Assembly (NCBI RefSeq): GCF_014653695.1
Contig: NZ_BNAR01000001.1
Coordinates: 62,001-126,000 of the forward strand
Source of the DNA: Lentzea cavernae
GTDB taxonomy: Bacteria; Actinomycetota; Actinomycetes; Mycobacteriales; Pseudonocardiaceae
Direction of reading: 5' to 3'
DNA length: 64,000 bases
Every line of letters starts with the position of its first letter. Position 1 is the stretch's first letter. Under the pieces are notes generated by a model that worked only from the letters and a program-made list of their open reading frames with translations, ran no database searches and had not been told where the DNA came from. This document shows positions 56,715-64,000 of this stretch, piece by piece. The position numbers and the translations under genes are program-made.

Positions 56715-57269
56715 TCAGCCGGTTTCGCTGGCGTCGCTCCCGGTGGCCCTGACCAGGTCCTCACGCGCTCGCGCGACACGGGAGCGGATCGTCCCGATCG
56801 GGCAGCCGACGACCTCGGCCGCCTCGGCGTAGCCCAGCCCGAGCACCTGCGTGAGCACCAGTGCCTCGCGCCGGTCGGGCGCCAGCGCGTCGAGCAGCAG
56901 GTTGAGTTCCACGACACCGGTGAAGCCGGACGAGCCGCTGTGCCCCCGGTCCGCCGCCTGCACCCAGTCGACGTCCGCGGACACCCGAGGCCTCGACCGC
57001 GCCATCCGCACCTGGTCGATCACGACCCGCCGGGCGATCGACAGCAGCCACGTCGTCGCCGAGGACCTCGCCTCGAAGTTGCGCAGGCTCGGCAGCGCGC
57101 GCAGGAACGTCTCCTGCGTGAGGTCGTCCGCCACACCGACGTCCTCGAGGTGCGCGACGAAACGCCACACGTCGCGCTGGGTGGCCCGCACGAACCGTTC
57201 CAGGGCGTCGCGGTCACCCTCCCGGGCCTGCAACGCCCAGCGGGTCACCTCGTCATCGGCGAAGTTCAC
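56715..57269 (-). CDS. ECF RNA polymerase sigma factor heading the metal ABC operon (SigC-like)
   Basis: 184-residue ECF factor. Region 2 has QRDVWRFVAHLEDVGVADDLTQETFLRALPSL and TTWLLSIARRVVIDQVR. Region 4 has LDALAPDRREALVLTQVLGLGYAEAAEVVGCPIGTIRSRVARAREDL. GTG 57269 is taken as start because VNFADDEVTRWAL corresponds to the normal N-terminus. The frame extends to 57314. It is divergent from two anti-sigma-like genes and is a paralog of the factor at 47.6 kb. Its position at the head of a metal importer operon suggests that it controls metal homeostasis. Mycobacterial SigC has been linked to copper. Confidence 0.87.
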   Translation of the reverse strand: MNFADDEVTRWALQAREGDRDALERFVRATQRDVWRFVAHLEDVGVADDLTQETFLRALPSLRNFEARSSATTWLLSIARRVVIDQVRMARSRPRVSADVDWVQAADRGHSGSSGFTGVVELNLLLDALAPDRREALVLTQVLGLGYAEAAEVVGCPIGTIRSRVARAREDLVRATGSDASETG

Positions 57270-57333
57270 GATTCCGAAGCGTAACGGGCGGAAGTTCGGG
57301 AACTGACCGGCCATTCGGACCGACTACTGGAAC

Positions 57334-57906
57334 GTGTCCTGTCACTCCGTCCGCGAAGCGCTCTCGGTCCGCCTCGGCGGTGAGCACGAACCCGTGCCCG
57401 CCGCCGAGGTGGTCGCGCACCTCGGCACGTGCGCGGACCGCGCCGGGTGGCTCGTCCGGGCACCGGCCCTGACCAGGGCGATCCGGGTCAGGCAGGTCCA
57501 CCGGGTCGACGCCGTCCTCTCGCCGCACGACCCGTCGTGGCGGCGCGTGGCGCTGGGCGCGGCCGGTGTGACGCAGCTCGCGCTCGGCGTAAGCCTGCTC
57601 CACGCGGCACTGCGCGCCGAACGGGCGGCGGGCCTGCTGCCGGCGCCGGGGTGGTCCGTCGGCGTGCTCGCCGTTCTCCCGGCAGCCGACCTGCCCGGCG
57701 GCGCCGCAACCGTCTCACGGGCCGCCTCCCGCCTGCCCCCGGTCGTCGCCCTCGTGGTGCGGCGCGAACACCAAAACCGACCGGCTCCACACCGTCCGAG
57801 GGTCGGCGGACACCAGTTCTCCGGCGGCAGCAACCGTCCGGGCACACCACCCGGCTCGCCGGGCGGGCGTCCACGGCTGAGCCCGGTGGTGAGCCGGGCC
57901 GCATGA
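57334..57906 (+). pseudogene. Decayed copy of the zinc-finger anti-sigma factor
   Basis: The frame starts at GTG 57334 and reads CHSVREALSVRLGGEHEPVPAAEV, which matches the start of the intact anti-sigma gene at 58034. The zinc motif has become HLGTCADR, so the last Cys of HxxxCxxC is lost. The part corresponding to residues 100-140 of the intact protein is missing. A degenerate helix region (GAAGVTQLALGVSLLHAAL, LLPAPGWSVGVLAVL) remains, followed by Arg/Pro-rich read-out to 57906. It is likely a tandem duplicate that lost function, but a truncated protein could still be made. It faces the divergent sigma gene. Confidence 0.66.
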
Positions 57907-57959
57907 GACGTCACATCGGCGTGGTCATCCCCACAGCGCCGATGTCCACCGCCGCGACA

Positions 57960-57988
57960 CCCGCACCGGGCCACGTGCCCGGTGCGGG
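57960..57988. terminator. Perfect 12-base hairpin between the two anti-sigma copies
   Basis: CCCGCACCGGGC (57960-57971) and its reverse complement at 57977-57988 enclose a five-base loop. The hairpin lies 45 bases before the intact anti-sigma gene. It could terminate transcription coming from the decayed copy or form a leader structure. Confidence 0.55.
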
Positions 57989-58033
57989 TCCGCTCCGAAC
58001 CGCTCGCAGATCACCGGGAACCAAGTGGGCGCC

Positions 58034-58783
58034 ATGACCGACAATGTGAACGTGGACTGCAGCACCTGCCGCGAAGCCCTGTCCGCGCGACTCGACGGGG
58101 AAGACGAGGGCGTGCCCGCCGCCGAGGTGGACGCGCACCTCGAGACGTGCGCGGACTGCCAGGAGTGGCAGGAGACCGCCACCACGCTCAACCGCACCCT
58201 GCGCGTGCGGGCGGCGACCCCCGTGCCCGACCTGACCGCCGCGATCCTCGACGCGGCTCCCCCGATCATCCCGCCCGCGCCCCGCGGCTGGCTGCCCAGG
58301 ACGGTGCTGGGCGGCGTCGCCATCGCCCAGCTCACCCTCGGCCTGGCCCAGGTGCTCGGCACCGGCTCGTCCGCGCACGGCGACCACGCCACCGGCGTCG
58401 ACAGCAGCCACCTGTTCAACGAGAGCACCGCCTGGAACCTCGCGCTCGGGCTGGGCCTGCTCTGGACCGCGCTGCGCCCCGCCGCGACCGCGGGCATGCT
58501 GCCCGTCACCGCCGCGTTCGTCGCCGTGCTGATCCCCTACTCGGCCAGCGACCTGCTCAACGGCACCGCCACCGCCGGCCGCGTCCTGTCCCACTCCCTG
58601 TTGCTCGCGGCACTCGCCCTGCTGGCGCTGACGCACTTCCGCGACCGGGGCCCCGGCGGACGCACGACGTCTTCTTCGGACAGCGACACCACCGAAGACT
58701 CCTCCGAGTCCTCACGCCGTGAGGACAAGCACCGTGCCCGCCGCGTCCGGCTGCGGCCGGTGAGCCGGCGCGACGTCGCCTGA
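58034..58783 (+). CDS. Membrane-anchored zinc-finger (ZAS) anti-sigma factor
   Basis: 249-residue protein. The cytoplasmic ZAS domain has CSTCREALSARLDGEDEG and the zinc motif HLETCADC (HxxxCxxC). About four helices follow (from LPRTVLGGVAIAQLTLGLAQVLG), with an external HGDHATGVDSSHLFNES loop containing several His and Asp residues. A charged Ser/Arg-rich C-terminus completes it. This architecture is known for membrane anti-sigma factors that pair with SigC-like ECF sigmas. The His/Asp loop could bind a metal. The start is ATG 58034. It is followed within 12 bases by the CopC gene. Confidence 0.84.
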   Translation: MTDNVNVDCSTCREALSARLDGEDEGVPAAEVDAHLETCADCQEWQETATTLNRTLRVRAATPVPDLTAAILDAAPPIIPPAPRGWLPRTVLGGVAIAQLTLGLAQVLGTGSSAHGDHATGVDSSHLFNESTAWNLALGLGLLWTALRPAATAGMLPVTAAFVAVLIPYSASDLLNGTATAGRVLSHSLLLAALALLALTHFRDRGPGGRTTSSSDSDTTEDSSESSRREDKHRARRVRLRPVSRRDVA

Positions 58784-58794
58784 TCCCGTTCGAG

Positions 58795-59373
58795 ATGAGG
58801 ACGTCGATGCCCTTCCGGCGCACGGCCGCGGCTCTGCTGCTGGCGTTCGTGGCACTCGGCTCCACGGCCGTGCCTGCCTCGGCGCACACCGAGCTCAAGA
58901 GCAGCGACCCGGCCAAGGGTGCGGCCATGCCCGCCCCGCCGCAGCAGGTCCAGCTCACGTTCAGCGAACCGGTCACGCTGCCGGCCGACGCGATCGCCGT
59001 GACCGGGCCCGGTGGTGTGAAGTGGACGGTCGGGCAGATAGCGGTGACCGACGCCGTGGTCACCGCTCCGGTCACCGCGACCGGTCCCGCCGGCGCTTAC
59101 GCGATCGCCTGGACGGTCATCTCCGCGGACGGCGACCCGGTGAGCGGCACGATCGACTTCACCCTCAGCGCACCAGCGACGACCACAACTACGACAACCG
59201 TGCCGGCCACGACGACCACCACCGCCACGTCCAGCGTCACGCCCGCGGCTCAGGTCCAGGACGACTCGGGCGGCGTGCCCGCCTCGGTGTGGATCCTCGT
59301 CGCGGTGCTGGTCGCCGCGGGCGTCGGCGCGGTGCTCTTCCTGCGGCGCAGGGTAACCGCCTCGCCGGACTAG
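58795..59373 (+). CDS. copC: CopC-domain copper-binding protein
   Basis: 192-residue exported protein. A signal peptide ending near PASA is followed directly by HTELKSSDPAKGAAMP, the classical CopC start whose His becomes the N-terminal Cu(II) ligand after cleavage. The strand motif that usually reads ADGHPVSG appears here as ADGDPVSG, so a conserved His ligand is replaced by Asp. A Thr-rich linker and a C-terminal transmembrane helix anchor the protein. The start is ATG 58795, or 58807. It is coupled to the anti-sigma gene and probably functions in copper handling. It overlaps the convergent GlxA gene by four bases. Confidence 0.84.
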   Translation: MRTSMPFRRTAAALLLAFVALGSTAVPASAHTELKSSDPAKGAAMPAPPQQVQLTFSEPVTLPADAIAVTGPGGVKWTVGQIAVTDAVVTAPVTATGPAGAYAIAWTVISADGDPVSGTIDFTLSAPATTTTTTTVPATTTTTATSSVTPAAQVQDDSGGVPASVWILVAVLVAAGVGAVLFLRRRVTASPD

Positions 59374-60335
59374 CCCGGCTGCCGGAAGGTCTGCCGGTAC
59401 CGCTGCGGACTCGTGTGCAACGCCCGGTCGAAGTGCGCGCGCAACGCCGTCGCCGAACCATGACCGCTGCGCTCGGCCACCACGGGGATGGCCAGGTCGG
59501 TGGTCTCGAGGAGCTCCCGGGCGAGCTGGAGGCGCTGGCGGGCCAGCCAGTCCAGCGGAGTCGTGCCGGTCTGCTCGCGGAACCGGCGCGTCAGGGTGCG
59601 GGTGCTGAGGTTCGCGTGCCGGGCGACGTCGGTGAGGGTGAGCGGAGCGCAGGCCCGCTCCCGCATCCAGGCCAGCGTCGCCGAGAGCGTGCCGCCGGTC
59701 GTGGGCGGGGGCGGCGGGATGAACTGGGCCTGGTCGCCGTCGCGGGTGGGCGGCATGACGACGGCCCGCGCGGCGGACGCGGCCACGGCGGCGCCGTAGT
59801 CGCGGCGCACGAGGTGCAGGCACAGGTCGAGGCCCGCGGCGACGCCGGCGGAGGTGAAGACCCTGCCCTCGCCGACGTACAGGGCGTCGGCGTCGACCTC
59901 GACGTCCGGGTGGCGGCGGGACAGTTCGGCCGCGGCGGCCCAGTGCGTGGTCGCGCGGCGGCCGGACAGCAGGCCCGCCTCCGCGAGGGCGAAGGCGCCG
60001 GTGCAGATGGACACCGTCCGGGCGCCTCGGGAGGCGGCGGAGCGGAGCAGGTCGGTGACCTCGGGCGGGATCGTGCGGGTGCGCGTCACCCCCGGCACGA
60101 CGATGGTGCCCGCGTCCTGTGCCGCGTCCAGGCCGTGCGGGGCCTCGATGCGGTAGTAGCCGACACCGCCGGCCGTGGCCGTCACCGACGGGGCGGTGCC
60201 GCAGACCCGCACCTGGTACGGGTAGTCGCCGCCGGGCAGCCGGGTGAGGCCGAAGACCTGGCACGGGATGGCCAGGTCGAAGCCCACCACGCCGTCGAGG
60301 GCGAGCACGGCGACGACGTGCGGGTCAGTCGGCAT
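59370..60335 (-). CDS. GlxA family AraC-type transcriptional regulator
   Basis: 321-residue regulator with an N-terminal DJ-1/PfpI-like domain (VVAVLALDGVVGFDLAIPCQVFGL, with the Cys elbow VSICTGAFALAEAGLL). The C-terminal AraC domain has LTLTDVARHANLSTRTLTRRFREQTGTTPLDWLARQRLQLARELLETT and a second HTH ERSGHGSATALRAHFDR. It overlaps the iron-type ATPase gene by 11 bases and is the last gene of that operon. It probably regulates the transporter or a downstream pathway. Confidence 0.88.
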   Translation of the reverse strand: MPTDPHVVAVLALDGVVGFDLAIPCQVFGLTRLPGGDYPYQVRVCGTAPSVTATAGGVGYYRIEAPHGLDAAQDAGTIVVPGVTRTRTIPPEVTDLLRSAASRGARTVSICTGAFALAEAGLLSGRRATTHWAAAAELSRRHPDVEVDADALYVGEGRVFTSAGVAAGLDLCLHLVRRDYGAAVAASAARAVVMPPTRDGDQAQFIPPPPPTTGGTLSATLAWMRERACAPLTLTDVARHANLSTRTLTRRFREQTGTTPLDWLARQRLQLARELLETTDLAIPVVAERSGHGSATALRAHFDRALHTSPQRYRQTFRQPG

Positions 60336-61155
60336 CGGCGCCGACCCCGCTCAGCCGGCGGGTGCGGCAGCTCCAGTGGCACGCGTCCGGGCACACGCAG
60401 CGCGGCCGCAGGACGAACCGGGCGGTCCCGTCGTCGTGGTGCACGGTGGCGTCCACGCCGAACACCTCGCCGATGGTCTCCGGCGTCAGCACGTCGGCGG
60501 GAGGCCCGCAGGCGACCAGCCGGCCGTCCTGGAGCACCGCCGCGGTGTCGGCGTACGCGGCGGCGAGGTCGAGGCTGTGCAGGGCGGCGAGGACGGTGAC
60601 GTCCAGGTCGCGGACGAGCTCGAGGAGGTCGAGCTGGTGGCGCAGGTCGAGGTGGTTGGTGGGTTCGTCGAGCACGAGCAACCGCGGCTGCTGGGCGAGC
60701 GCGCGAGCGAGCAGCACGCGCTGGCGTTCGCCGCCGGAGAGCTCGCCGACCCGGCGGCCGGTGAACGCCGTCAGCCCGGTGCGGTGCAGGGCCTCGTCGA
60801 TCGCCTCGTGGTCGGCGCGGGTCAGCCGGTCGAACAGGCCGAGGTGAGGGGTGCGGCCCAGGGCGACGGTCTCGGCGACGGTGAACTCGAACCCGGTGTG
60901 CTGCTCCTGCATGAGCACGCCGATGTGCCGTGCCGTCCGGGCCGCGGGGACGGACCACAGGTCGTGGCCGTCGAGGCGGACGGTGCCGGAGTCGGGGCGC
61001 CGCGCCCGGTAGACGGTGCGCAGCAGGGTGGACTTGCCGCTGCCGTTCGGGCCGACCAGCGCGGCGAACTGTCCGGAGTGGACGGTCATGCTGACGTGGT
61101 CGAGAGCCGGTCGGCCGCCGAGCGCCACCGAGACGGAGTCGAGGTCGAGTCTCAT
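60325..61155 (-). CDS. Ferric-siderophore-type ABC ATPase with Cys-rich tail
   Basis: 276-residue ATPase of the FepC/FecE class. It contains Walker A GPNGSGKST, signature GELSGGERQRVLLAR, Walker B LLVLDEPTNHLD and switch His in LAALHSLDLA. After the normal C-terminus (GEVFGVDATVHHDDGTARFVLRPR) comes a short extension with CVCPDACHWSCRTRRL that contains four cysteines and a histidine. This is not usual in the family and could bind a metal or Fe-S cluster. The start ATG 61155 overlaps the permease stop. The operon order is PfpI-binding protein-permease-ATPase-GlxA. Confidence 0.87.
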   Translation of the reverse strand: MRLDLDSVSVALGGRPALDHVSMTVHSGQFAALVGPNGSGKSTLLRTVYRARRPDSGTVRLDGHDLWSVPAARTARHIGVLMQEQHTGFEFTVAETVALGRTPHLGLFDRLTRADHEAIDEALHRTGLTAFTGRRVGELSGGERQRVLLARALAQQPRLLVLDEPTNHLDLRHQLDLLELVRDLDVTVLAALHSLDLAAAYADTAAVLQDGRLVACGPPADVLTPETIGEVFGVDATVHHDDGTARFVLRPRCVCPDACHWSCRTRRLSGVGADAD

Positions 61156-62222
61156 GCGTTCTCCTGGGTGGCGAGGCCGCGGGCCCGCATGACGAGCAGG
61201 AAGAACGGCACGCCCAGGAACGCGGTGAGGATGCCGATCGGGAGCTCGGCCGGTGCGATCAGGATCCGGGCCGCCACGTCGGCCCACAGCAGGAACAACG
61301 CGCCGAGCAGCGCGGTGACCGGCAGCATCCGCCGGTGGTCGGCGCCGACGAGCATGCGCGCGAGGTGCGGCACGATCAGGCCGACGAACCCGATCCCGCC
61401 CGACACCGCGACGACCGTGCCGGTCAGCAGCGTGGTGAGGACCAGCAGGTACCAGCGGAGCCTGGTGGCGTTGACGCCGAGAGCGGCGCTGGCCTCCTCG
61501 CCGAGGACGAGGGCGTTCAACCGGCGTGCGCGGATCATCAGCAGCACGGCCACTGCGGCGACGACGGTGGCCGTGACGGGCAGGGTCTCCCACCGGGCGC
61601 CGGACAGTCCGCCGAGCATCCAGAAGATGATCTGCTGCTGCGCGGCGGAGGAGTCGGTGCGGGCGAGCATGAACGAGGTGAGCCCGGCGAACAGGTGCCC
61701 GAACGCGACACCGACCAGGATCAGCCGCATCGGCAGCAGGCGGCCGCGGTGGCGGGCCATCACGAGCACGACCGCCATCGCCGCGGTGGCACCGGCGAAC
61801 GCCGCCGCCGGCAGGGTCAGCGCGCCGAGCACCGCCGCCCCCGTCGTCAGGACCAGCACCGCTCCCACCGACGCGCCGTGGGACAGGCCGAGCAGGTACG
61901 GGTCCGCGACCGGGTTGCGCACGACGCCCTGCACCACGGCACCGGCGAGAGCGAGCCCCGCGCCCACGACGGCTCCGAGCAGCACGCGGGGGAACCGGAT
62001 CCGCCACACGATCAGGTCCGCGGCGGCACCGGTGTCTCCCCCTCCGCCCAGGTGGTGCAGCAGGATGCGCGCGACCTCGTCCGCGGGCACGCCGACCGGG
62101 CCGACCCCGGTGGCCAGCAACGCCGACACGACGAGGACGGCCGCCAGAGCGGTGAGCAGGACCGGATAGGGCACGGCGTGCCGCACGGGCGACGCGCGGC
62201 GTTCGTCGAGAGCGGTGGTCAT
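61152..62222 (-). CDS. FecCD-type iron ABC transporter permease
   Basis: 356-residue permease with ten predicted helices. RFPRVLLGAVVGAGLALAGAVVQGVVRNPVADPYLLGLSHGASVGAVL in continuous order is the FecCD signature, and later come FWMLGGLSGARW and GGIGFVGLIVPHLARMLVGADHRRMLP. It is a single permease, so the channel would be a homodimer. It lies two bases behind the binding-protein gene and overlaps the ATPase gene. The substrate is likely a ferric siderophore or cobalamin. Confidence 0.9.
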   Translation of the reverse strand: MTTALDERRASPVRHAVPYPVLLTALAAVLVVSALLATGVGPVGVPADEVARILLHHLGGGGDTGAAADLIVWRIRFPRVLLGAVVGAGLALAGAVVQGVVRNPVADPYLLGLSHGASVGAVLVLTTGAAVLGALTLPAAAFAGATAAMAVVLVMARHRGRLLPMRLILVGVAFGHLFAGLTSFMLARTDSSAAQQQIIFWMLGGLSGARWETLPVTATVVAAVAVLLMIRARRLNALVLGEEASAALGVNATRLRWYLLVLTTLLTGTVVAVSGGIGFVGLIVPHLARMLVGADHRRMLPVTALLGALFLLWADVAARILIAPAELPIGILTAFLGVPFFLLVMRARGLATQENA

Positions 62223-62223
62223 G

Positions 62224-63216
62224 TCAGCCGGCGTGCAGGGCGTTCGCGAGCTGTTCCAGGCCGTCGACGTTGAGCGGGCTGGGGAACGACACCAGGTACT
62301 GCGAGGTCGAGATGATCTTCCCCTGCCTGCCGGCGGTGGTGTTCGCCAGCAACGGGTTGGCCTTGACCGCCGCCACCAGTTCCTGCCCCTTCAGCTTCGC
62401 GAACGTGTAGTCCGTGATGACCCACACGACCTGCGGGTCGCGCTGGACGACCTCCTCCGGCGAGATCTCCGCGTGCATCGACGAGACGTCGGAGAAGATG
62501 CTCTCGCCGCCCGCCAGGGAGATCAGGGCGTGCGCGATGGTGCCGGCGCCCGATGTCTGCAACGGCTGCCCCGCCACCGGGTTGTCCTGCAACACCAGCA
62601 CCTTCGGCTTGGCACCGGAGGTCTTCGCCGCGACCGCCTTCGCCCGTCCCTCCAGCTCCGCGACGAGCTGCTCGGCGCGTTCGCCCACCCCGAAGACCGC
62701 GCCGAGCTTGCGCACGTACTCGTAGGTGGGCGCGAGGTCGGTCAGCGCGGCACGTCCGCTGCCGGGTCCGCGCAGGCAGGAGGTGAGGCCCTTGGCCCTC
62801 ATGGTGACGAGGTCGGCGTCCTTCGGGCTGCCGGACGGGCCGCCGAACGACTCGAAGCTGGTCAGCACCAGGTCGGGCTGCTGCGCGGCCACCACCTCGG
62901 TGACCGGCACCCGTTCGGCGAGGACCGGGATCTTCGCCAGCCGTTCCGCGTGCGGCGCCTGGTCCGCGCTGAACGGCGCCGGAAACCCGGTGCCCACGAT
63001 CTTGTCCGCCACCCCGAGCCGCACGAGTGTCTGCGCGGCGTAACCGTCGAGCGTCACCACCCGCTCGGGCGTCTTGTCGAACGTGACGTCCTTGCCTGCG
63101 CAGTCCTTCACCGTGACCGGTCCACTCGGGACGGACGCCGGCGCGGCGGACGGGCTCGCCGTGCCGCACGCCGCCAGCGGCAGCACCGCGGCCAGAACCA
63201 GAACCGCTCGTCTCAT
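62224..63216 (-). CDS. ABC transporter substrate-binding lipoprotein (iron-siderophore type)
   Basis: 330-residue FepB/BtuF-type binding protein. The lipobox is LPLAACG after a short signal. PERVVTLDGYAAQTLVRLGVADKIVG is the family's first lobe, and QPDLVLTSFESFGG and the C-lobe with VWVITDYTFAKLKGQELVAAV follow. ATG 63216 is preferred because GGAGC lies nine bases upstream. ATG 63234 overlaps the PfpI stop (ATGA) and would add six residues. The ligand is presumed to be a ferric siderophore. Confidence 0.86.
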   Translation of the reverse strand: MRRAVLVLAAVLPLAACGTASPSAAPASVPSGPVTVKDCAGKDVTFDKTPERVVTLDGYAAQTLVRLGVADKIVGTGFPAPFSADQAPHAERLAKIPVLAERVPVTEVVAAQQPDLVLTSFESFGGPSGSPKDADLVTMRAKGLTSCLRGPGSGRAALTDLAPTYEYVRKLGAVFGVGERAEQLVAELEGRAKAVAAKTSGAKPKVLVLQDNPVAGQPLQTSGAGTIAHALISLAGGESIFSDVSSMHAEISPEEVVQRDPQVVWVITDYTFAKLKGQELVAAVKANPLLANTTAGRQGKIISTSQYLVSFPSPLNVDGLEQLANALHAG

Positions 63217-63230
63217 CGGGCCGTTGCTCC

Positions 63231-63845
63231 TCATCGCCGCACACCTGCTCCAGCCCCGCGCCACAACGGTTCGCGGCGCTCGTACTCCATGGCGCGCTGC
63301 ACCAGTCCCGACGCGTCGGGGCCGCGGAACCTCTCGACCAGCCACAGCGCCAGGTCCAGCCCGGACGTGACACCGCCGGCCGTGACCAGGTCACCGTCGT
63401 CGACCACGCGCGCGTCGACGTGCACACCGCCCGCCGCCACCAGATCGCCGACCGCCCGGTGGTGCGTGGTGCACGGCCTGCCGGTCACCAGACCGGCCGC
63501 CGCCAGCAGCAACGCGCCCGTGCACACCGACGCCAGCACCAGGTCCGGGCGCACGGCCCGCGCCAGCGCGGCCGGCAACCTGCCGTCGGCGATCTCGGCG
63601 CGCACACCCGTGTTCTCGCCCGAGGCGTAACCGCCACCGGGCACGATCAGGACGTCCGCCTCCTCAGGCGCCCAGGGCTCCGGGTGCAGCGGCAGCCCAC
63701 CCCGGGTGGTCGCCGCGGACCCGCTCGGCGCGGTCAGACGCACTTCGACGCCGAGCCCGGCCCGCGCGGCCATGCCGAGCACCGAGAACGGCCCGACGAC
63801 GTCCAGGTCGTCCATGCCGTCGAAGACGACGATGTGGACCCGCAA
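63231..63845 (-). CDS. DJ-1/PfpI family protein
   Basis: 204-residue DJ-1/PfpI-fold protein. It opens VHIVVFDGMDDLDVVGPFSVLG, with the nucleophile elbow VLASVCTGALLLAAAGL (Cys) and TAGGVTSGLDLALWLVERF near the end. It resembles isonitrile-hydratase-like members and the N-terminal domain of the GlxA regulator at the other end of the operon. The TTG start at 63845 is supported by GGGAGG six bases upstream. As the first gene of the iron-type ABC operon it may modify the imported ligand, for example an isonitrile. Confidence 0.84.
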   Translation of the reverse strand: MRVHIVVFDGMDDLDVVGPFSVLGMAARAGLGVEVRLTAPSGSAATTRGGLPLHPEPWAPEEADVLIVPGGGYASGENTGVRAEIADGRLPAALARAVRPDLVLASVCTGALLLAAAGLVTGRPCTTHHRAVGDLVAAGGVHVDARVVDDGDLVTAGGVTSGLDLALWLVERFRGPDASGLVQRAMEYERREPLWRGAGAGVRR

Positions 63846-64000
63846 GACCAGCCTCCCCTACCGCCGGTGACGATGGACGGCGCCAATGGTCACCGTCCGG
63901 GCACGGCACGAGGAAGTGGCCGCGAAGCCAACATCCGCCCGGATCTCGCCACCACGACGGGCGCATTCCAGCTCGTCCCACCCCAGTAGTCGTCGGAGGG
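63846..64000. other. Right-edge region, promoter of the iron-type operon
   Basis: No gene is recognised in the last 155 bases. CGGTGAC (63865-63871) and GTCACCG (63889-63895) form an inverted repeat 20 bases upstream of the PfpI start and could be an operator. No clear iron-box sequence is visible. Confidence 0.4.

Overview
The window is typical high-G+C actinomycete chromosome. Genes are tightly packed with many GTGA/ATGA stop-start overlaps, GTG and TTG starts are frequent, and nearly every long antisense frame is open because of the base composition. Families such as streptophobe, CU044_5270, ZAS-type anti-sigma factors, GPP34 and many ABC plus two-component cassettes suggest a soil actinomycete of the Pseudonocardiales (Lentzea, Saccharothrix or Actinosynnema type). 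The genus is an inference and was not checked. No tRNA, rRNA, CRISPR array, insertion sequence or prophage was seen.

Layout. 1-9.6 kb: partial molybdate-binding lipoprotein, threonine dehydratase, an ankyrin pseudogene, an NmrA-like/TetR divergon with twin operators, a sigma factor with its CU044_5270 membrane partner, an amidohydrolase/MarR divergon, and a TetR/CPBP-protease divergon. 9.6-14.6 kb: a compositionally distinct block holding a penicillin-acylase gene broken by one in-frame TGA, a large multi-stem palindrome, and a MOSC-ferredoxin reductase pair, followed by a DedA gene. 14.6-19.3 kb: a LysR gene divergent from a four-gene oxidation/hydrolysis operon. 19.4-30.9 kb: two ABC transporter plus two-component cassettes on the minus strand, separated by an alpha/beta hydrolase flanked by two paralogous TetR regulators with tandem operators. 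31.2-35.7 kb: a CheB-PAS-GAF-histidine kinase-REC fusion facing a STAS-HATPase fusion and a STAS protein, which looks like a partner-switching stress module. 35.7-40.5 kb: amidase, N-acetylglutaminylglutamine-type amidotransferase and an MFS exporter. 40.5-45 kb: GPP34, a DesKR-like pair and a third ABC pair, followed by decayed copies of the permease tail. 45-54.5 kb: methyltransferase, PepSY membrane protein, ECF sigma factor, MFS, short GH88-like protein, then acyl-CoA dehydrogenase, CoA transferase and acyl-CoA ligase. 54.5-59.4 kb: an ECF sigma gene heading a zinc/manganese-type ABC operon, divergent from two tandem anti-sigma genes (one decayed) and a CopC gene. 59.4-63.8 kb: a ferric-siderophore-type ABC operon bracketed by a GlxA/AraC regulator and a DJ-1/PfpI protein.

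Working together: the right quarter is dominated by metal handling, with metal and iron ABC systems, CopC, PepSY and two paralogous ECF sigma factors. The middle is dominated by signal transduction. The candidates most worth follow-up are the sigma-led metal operon with its duplicated anti-sigma genes, the CheB-kinase fusion with its STAS partners, the acylase gene with a TGA at a likely tryptophan codon, and the decayed 3'-end duplications at 44.7-46 kb.
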